A stretch of 64,000 bases of DNA from assembly GCA_007258455.2 (NCBI GenBank), contig VDFB02358134.1, positions 207,350,499-207,414,498 of the forward strand. The letters are read 5' to 3'. A program made the translations under genes and the position numbers. Of this stretch, positions 59,697 to 64,000 are shown one piece after another (within the stretch, counting starts at the first letter, position 1; every line of letters starts with the position of its first letter). Source of the stretch: Sequoia sempervirens. Its lineage: Eukaryota > Streptophyta > Pinopsida > Cupressales > Cupressaceae. The notes under the pieces were generated by a model. It searched no databases. It saw nothing but the letters and a program-made list of their open reading frames with translations, and had not been told where the DNA came from.

Positions 59697-62029
59697 TACA
59701 AGATTTAATTGACAATGGTACCATTACAATTGAAGGACATCATACCAATGACGATCATCAAGCATTCAAAGATCCTTTACCAAACTATCAAAAGGGGGAA
59801 ACATCAGATACCAAGGCCAAAAGCATACATAATGTTGAAGACAATATAATCCGTCAAATCTATGTTGATGATCAACGAGTTAATGTTATCAAAATCAAGG
59901 GAAAACAAGAATATCAACAGGTTAATGTGACTACGAGAGGACAAGAAAAAGTTGTTTTAAAAGGGAGTTCATCTAAAACAAATATTCCTTCTCCAAATCA
60001 ATATAATTTGGTTGATCAATTGAGAAAAACATCAGCTCAAATCTCCATCCTTGAACTTCTCAAAATATCCCCCATACACAAGAATATTTTAGAAGAAGCT
60101 CTTGTAAACACAACTGTTGATACTGATTTGGATGTAAACAAATTTCAAGCCATGGTGGGACATTTGTCTTCCCCCACTTGTCTTTCATTTTCTGACAAAG
60201 ATGATGCCTCCATGATACATCCACATAATTCATCGCTTTATCTTGAAGTCATGATCCATAAACACCGAATTAGATGTGTCTTAATAGATGGAGGAGCCGG
60301 TTTAAACATTTGTACCTTAAAGCTAATACATGCCTTGGCAATTTCAAAAAAATTTATTGATCCACGAAGGAAAATAACTATCAAGGCATATGATGATGAA
60401 GAAAGAGCTTCTAAGGGATTAATATTACTACCTATTAGAGTGGGACCTATTGTGAAGAACACATTTTGCCAGGTTCTAGATCGGGATCTTTCCTATAACA
60501 TACTTTTGGGTCATCCGTGGATTCATGATATGCACGCTGTACCATCAACGTATCATCAATGCATCAAATATCCATATGATGGACATGAAATAACTATACA
60601 AGCTACCCAAACTTGTTCAAATCTTCGAGCAACTCAAGATGCTTTTGTGCCACACAATAGGGAGGCTCTTGCTATTTCTTCTTCCAATCTACAAGGCCAA
60701 TTACAAGAATTGACAAAGAATCTTGACACTAAGTTAAATTTTAAAGACAAAGGAGTTGGCGAATATTCACTATCTCTTTCTACCCTACCTCCTTCTCCAA
60801 GGTCACATGGTCAGCCAACCTTATCAAAACAAAAGATTGCAACAGCTTCTACATCCCAAAATTTTGTGCCAGTCACAAAGTTTGACGGAAAATTCATTAG
60901 AGCTAACACCACTGAAGAAGAAGCTGAAGATAGGGACATCCTAAATTGGCTATACAAAGATGAAGATGACTCTCTCTTGCATATTAAGTTACCTACAGAA
61001 CAATATGGTAAGGGGTACGCTATCATGCAGAAAATGGGCTATGAAGGAAATGGTCCTATAGGAAAAAGAAGAGAAGGAATCGTGGAACCAATTCAACCTA
61101 TTTCAAAGCATTCAAGTGATAAAACAAGACTTGGATATGGTAAAGATAAAGAAAACTCTACTTCACAGCAAACACAATCAACTCATGAAGAAGGATCAAT
61201 GTCAGATAAACCTCATGAATCAATTTTTCAATTGCAAAATAGTTCAGATACTGATTCTAATGAATATGAATGGGATACCATTTATAATGATGAATTTTGG
61301 AGAGACAAACAAGTTGATACCATACATAAATATGCACCTGTTCTCATTCAAGGAGAAGGTTCAAGGCCTCCACTTGATTATGTTTTACAAAGTGATCATG
61401 ACTCAAGTGAGGATGATTCAGATTCTAACGCAATTGATGATCAACAGGAGAATACCATCATAGACCTTGTCTACCATGAAGATGATAGCCACATCATGAC
61501 TTTGACAATTCAAGACCTTACCCAACCTAATGATCTCATGCCTTTAGTTTATCCAGAACTTATTGATTGGGACATTGACGCACTTATCCATATCCCTACA
61601 TTCCATGATGATGAGGACATTATAAATTTCCTTTGTTCCTCTAATGAAGAAAACAATTGTTTCATCCAAGAATTTCATACTCATGATTTTGATAAGGAGG
61701 GTGTCAAGTCTCTTAGCTGCAAAATAAATGAAATAAAAGATGGATCTATTGGTGAAAACCGAAAAATGGCAGTGATAGATCACAACAAGAGAAAAATAAA
61801 GAGCGAATTCGACAGTGAAAACATTTCTAAGGCATTGAAGGATGAGAAACTTGACACTCTTCCCAAGAATTATCATGAAAGATCTTCTATTTTGATCGAA
61901 CCAACAGAATCAATCAATATAAGTACAACAGAGCAGCCAAAATTTTTGCAAATTGCAGCATCATTAACAGTTGAAGAAGTCCTGAAATTCATGGAATTCT
62001 TGAAGGAGAATCAAATCAACTTTGCTTGA
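59675..62029 (+). CDS. Tat-B pol, N-terminal part: aspartic protease and G-patch-like segment
   Basis: 784 codons are open, the longest in the window. The first part continues gag (LVQDLIDNG). The protease active site is VLIDGGAGLNIC at about residue 200 (near 60,285), followed by NILLGHPWIHDMHAVPST, the usual end of this clade's protease. At about residues 444-490 (61,006-61,140) is a G-patch-like stretch (GYAIMQKMGYEGNG, IGKRREGI, RLGYG). Then comes a long acidic linker, ending at QINFA before TGA at 62027-62029, where relatives have Trp (TGG). The ATG at 59675 need not be a real start; translation is expected from gag. RT lies in the same frame after the stop. Confidence 0.85.
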   Translation: MSSFENLVQDLIDNGTITIEGHHTNDDHQAFKDPLPNYQKGETSDTKAKSIHNVEDNIIRQIYVDDQRVNVIKIKGKQEYQQVNVTTRGQEKVVLKGSSSKTNIPSPNQYNLVDQLRKTSAQISILELLKISPIHKNILEEALVNTTVDTDLDVNKFQAMVGHLSSPTCLSFSDKDDASMIHPHNSSLYLEVMIHKHRIRCVLIDGGAGLNICTLKLIHALAISKKFIDPRRKITIKAYDDEERASKGLILLPIRVGPIVKNTFCQVLDRDLSYNILLGHPWIHDMHAVPSTYHQCIKYPYDGHEITIQATQTCSNLRATQDAFVPHNREALAISSSNLQGQLQELTKNLDTKLNFKDKGVGEYSLSLSTLPPSPRSHGQPTLSKQKIATASTSQNFVPVTKFDGKFIRANTTEEEAEDRDILNWLYKDEDDSLLHIKLPTEQYGKGYAIMQKMGYEGNGPIGKRREGIVEPIQPISKHSSDKTRLGYGKDKENSTSQQTQSTHEEGSMSDKPHESIFQLQNSSDTDSNEYEWDTIYNDEFWRDKQVDTIHKYAPVLIQGEGSRPPLDYVLQSDHDSSEDDSDSNAIDDQQENTIIDLVYHEDDSHIMTLTIQDLTQPNDLMPLVYPELIDWDIDALIHIPTFHDDEDIINFLCSSNEENNCFIQEFHTHDFDKEGVKSLSCKINEIKDGSIGENRKMAVIDHNKRKIKSEFDSENISKALKDEKLDTLPKNYHERSSILIEPTESINISTTEQPKFLQIAASLTVEEVLKFMEFLKENQINFA

Positions 62030-63330
62030 TCATATGATGATATGCCAGGGTTAGATACTAATTTGATAATGCATCATTTATCTATCAAGGTAGGGGAAAA
62101 ATCTATGAAGCAAAAGCTCAGAAAAATGCATCCACATGTTGTGTTACTAGTCAAATAAGAATTAAAGAAGCTTTTGGATGTTGGATTCATTCAAACTATT
62201 GACTATGCAGAATGGATTTCCAATATTGTACCTATTTCAAAGCCAGATGGAAGGATCAGAGTTTGTACAGATTTCAGAGATTTAAATAAGGCTTGTCCCA
62301 AAGATGACTTTCCTTTGCCCAACATAGATATGATTGTTGATTTAACTGATGGCCATGCAATGTATTCATTAATGGATGGATTTTCGAGATACAACCAAAT
62401 AAAAAATTGCACCAGAGGATCAAGACAAAACAACGTTCACATGCCCTTGGGGTACCTATTGCTGGAATGTAATGCCATTTGGGTTAAAGAATGTCGGAGC
62501 TACTTATGAAAGAGCAATGACAACAATTTTTCATGACATGATGCACACATTTATGGAAGACTATGTTGATGATTTACTTGCCAAATCTCACACACGAGAA
62601 GAACACCTGGAAATCTTATCAAAAATATTTACCAGAATGGAGAAGTTCAATGTTCGACTTAATCCAAAGAAATGTGTCTTCGGTGTTACATCTGGAAAAC
62701 TCCTAGGATACATTGTTTCAACAAAGGGCATAGAGGTTGATCCAGAAAAAGTACAAGCAATAATGGACATGCCGCCACCACGAAATATTAGTCAACTTCG
62801 ATCATTGCAAGGGCGATTATAGTCCATCAAGTGGTTTATAGCTCAACTGGCAGACAAAAGCTTACCATTTACACATTTATTGCATAAAAATGTTCCATTC
62901 AAATGGGAAGACAAATGTGAAACAACATTCAATCAGATCAAGCAATATCTTATGCACCCACCCATTTTAATTCCACCTATTCTAGGAGAGCCACTCATAC
63001 TCTATATTTCAGCAACAGACATATCCTTAGGAGCATTGCTAGCACAAGATTCTACAGGCAAAGAAAGGGCTATATACTATATCAGCAGAACTCTAACAAC
63101 TCATGAATTGAACTACACTTTAATAGAAAAAGCTTTCCTTGCAGTGGTGTTTGCTTCTCAAAAGTTGCGACACTATATGTTGGCTCATACAGTTAAGCTA
63201 ATAACCAAGATTGATCCATTAAAATACTTATTAAGCAGAGCTACTTTAACACGGAGACTTGCAAAATGGGTAATAAGTGAGTTTGACATTCACTATGTAG
63301 ATCGAAAAGCTATTAAAGGATAGGTCATTG
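62030..63330 (+). pseudogene. Tat-B reverse transcriptase and RNase H
   Basis: The frame continues with SYDDMPGLD, a TAA near 62,157, then the RT core GRIRVCTDFRDLNKACPKDD and LMDGFSRYNQI. One extra A in a run near 62,402 shifts the frame; RT resumes at 62472 with MPFGLKN and catalytic YVDD at 62562-62573. A TAG near 62,821 follows LQGRL. RNase H is open from 62880 to 63323 (ERAIYYISRT, HELNY, LRHYMLAHTVKLI). It converts element RNA to DNA. Lesions are few, so this copy is recent by comparison with Tat-A. Confidence 0.9.
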
Positions 63331-63419
63331 CATATCAGTTAGCTGAAGCACCTTTACAAGAAGAAAGTCCAATGCATATGAGTTTCCTGATGCAGATGTC
63401 TTCACGGCAACAATTCAGA

Positions 63420-64000
63420 AATCATGGACATTGTATTTTGATGGATCTTATACACAATATGGCTTGGGGGCAGGGATTCTCTTTGTTACATCTGAAGGAC
63501 ATACCATTTCACAATCATGTCATTTGATGTTTCCTTGCACAAATAACATAGCTAAATATGAGGCATTGCTCATAGGATTGAAAATAGCATTGGAATGGCG
63601 GATTACAGAGCTTCAGGTCTATGGTGATTCACAACTTGTCATTAATCAAATTAATGATGATTATCAAACTAAATATGATAAGTTGCTACCTTACAAGAAC
63701 CTGGTGGATGATTATAAAAAGTATTTTGTGTCAATCAGGTTTTCACAAATATCAAGGATTGATAATAAAGCTGCAGATGCAATGGCTACCATTGCTTCCT
63801 TATTACAACTATCAGAAGATCAAACTAAGTATGAATTCTTGGTGGAACAATTGTTTTCTCCCGCCTATGATAATCCTGAGACCCAAGTCATATATCATTT
63901 AACTAGTTCTGATTCACCTTTATATGGCAAGACCTATACCTATTTGAAAAATAACATCTTACCTCCGGATTTATCCCGCAACCAAAAAAGGAATTTCATC
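63420..64000 (+). pseudogene. Tat-B archaeal-type RNase H and start of the integrase linker (cut by the window end)
   Basis: After a TAG at about 63,324 and a frame change near 63,370 the second RNase H appears: LYFDGSYTQYGLGAG, NNIAKYEALLIGL, VYGDSQLVINQ and NKAADAM, with the conserved acidic positions. It stays open to the last base, passing into the linker before integrase (EFLVEQLFSPAYD). The structure matches Tat-A 11,565-12,095 closely. Confidence 0.88.

Larger units (their letters stand above)
54919..64000 (+). mobile_element. Tat-B: younger Tat-type Ty3/Gypsy element, 5' part (runs off the window)
   Basis: Order: probable LTR (54919-56193), PBS, tandem repeats, leader, gag, protease, G-patch-like segment, RT, RNase H, archaeal-type RNase H, end of window. 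Integrase and the 3' LTR lie outside. The pol open segment of 784 codons and few stops show much less decay than Tat-A. Several frame breaks sit in A-runs. Confidence 0.88.

Overview
The window looks like intergenic, transposon-packed DNA from a large plant nuclear genome. It is A+T-rich, has no intact host gene, and shows plant-type Ty3/Gypsy (Tat/Ogre-like) and Ty1/Copia retrotransposons, degenerate (CCCTAAA)n plant-telomere-type repeats and long simple-sequence tracts. A gymnosperm is my best guess, from repeat style only; I cannot prove the taxon. No rRNA, tRNA gene or CRISPR array was recognised.

Layout. (1) 1-1,210: GA microsatellite, degenerate telomere-like repeat, AT-rich filler. (2) 1,216-20,472: one structurally complete but decayed 19.3-kb Tat-type Gypsy element, here called Tat-A. 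It has two LTRs of about 1.27 kb, a PBS, a PPT and a 5-bp target duplication with one mismatch. Inside are gag, protease, a G-patch-like segment, RT, two RNase H domains and integrase, then a 3-kb repeat-rich spacer and an antisense plant mobile domain (PMD) gene. All three integrase catalytic residues are lost. (3) About 21,154-26,790: a decayed Copia element for which I find no 3' LTR. (4) 26,968-30,072: a broken gene of a transposase-like family I cannot name, with three conserved Asp in DDE-like order. (5) 31,905-34,600, minus strand: an unrecognised broken protein gene. (6) 34,755-35,745: long purine-rich simple repeats. (7) 40,537-41,335: an 0.8-kb element with terminal inverted repeats. 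(8) 41,552-48,964: a minus-strand non-autonomous LTR element with an LTR of about 3.9 kb around only 404 bp of internal DNA; its right-hand LTR is cut off at 48,964. (9) 48,965-54,918: mixed decayed repeats and a minus-strand gag-like remnant. (10) About 54,919-64,000: the 5' two thirds of a younger Tat element (Tat-B) with a 784-codon open pol segment, running off the window.

The genes do not form host pathways. They are retroelement polyproteins (capsid, protease, reverse transcriptase, RNase H, integrase) plus passengers. Most in-frame stops look like C-to-T or G-to-A transitions (CAG to TAG, CGA to TGA, TGG to TGA, GAT to AAT), as expected for old methylated, silenced elements. Tat-A and Tat-B share pol architecture, including the G-patch-like segment between protease and RT, but have unrelated LTR sequences and different PBS sequences.

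The best candidates for something little described are the element with 3.9-kb LTRs and a 0.4-kb interior, the DDE-like gene at 27-30 kb, the antisense PMD passenger in Tat-A, and the ten-unit 21-bp repeat just inside Tat-B.
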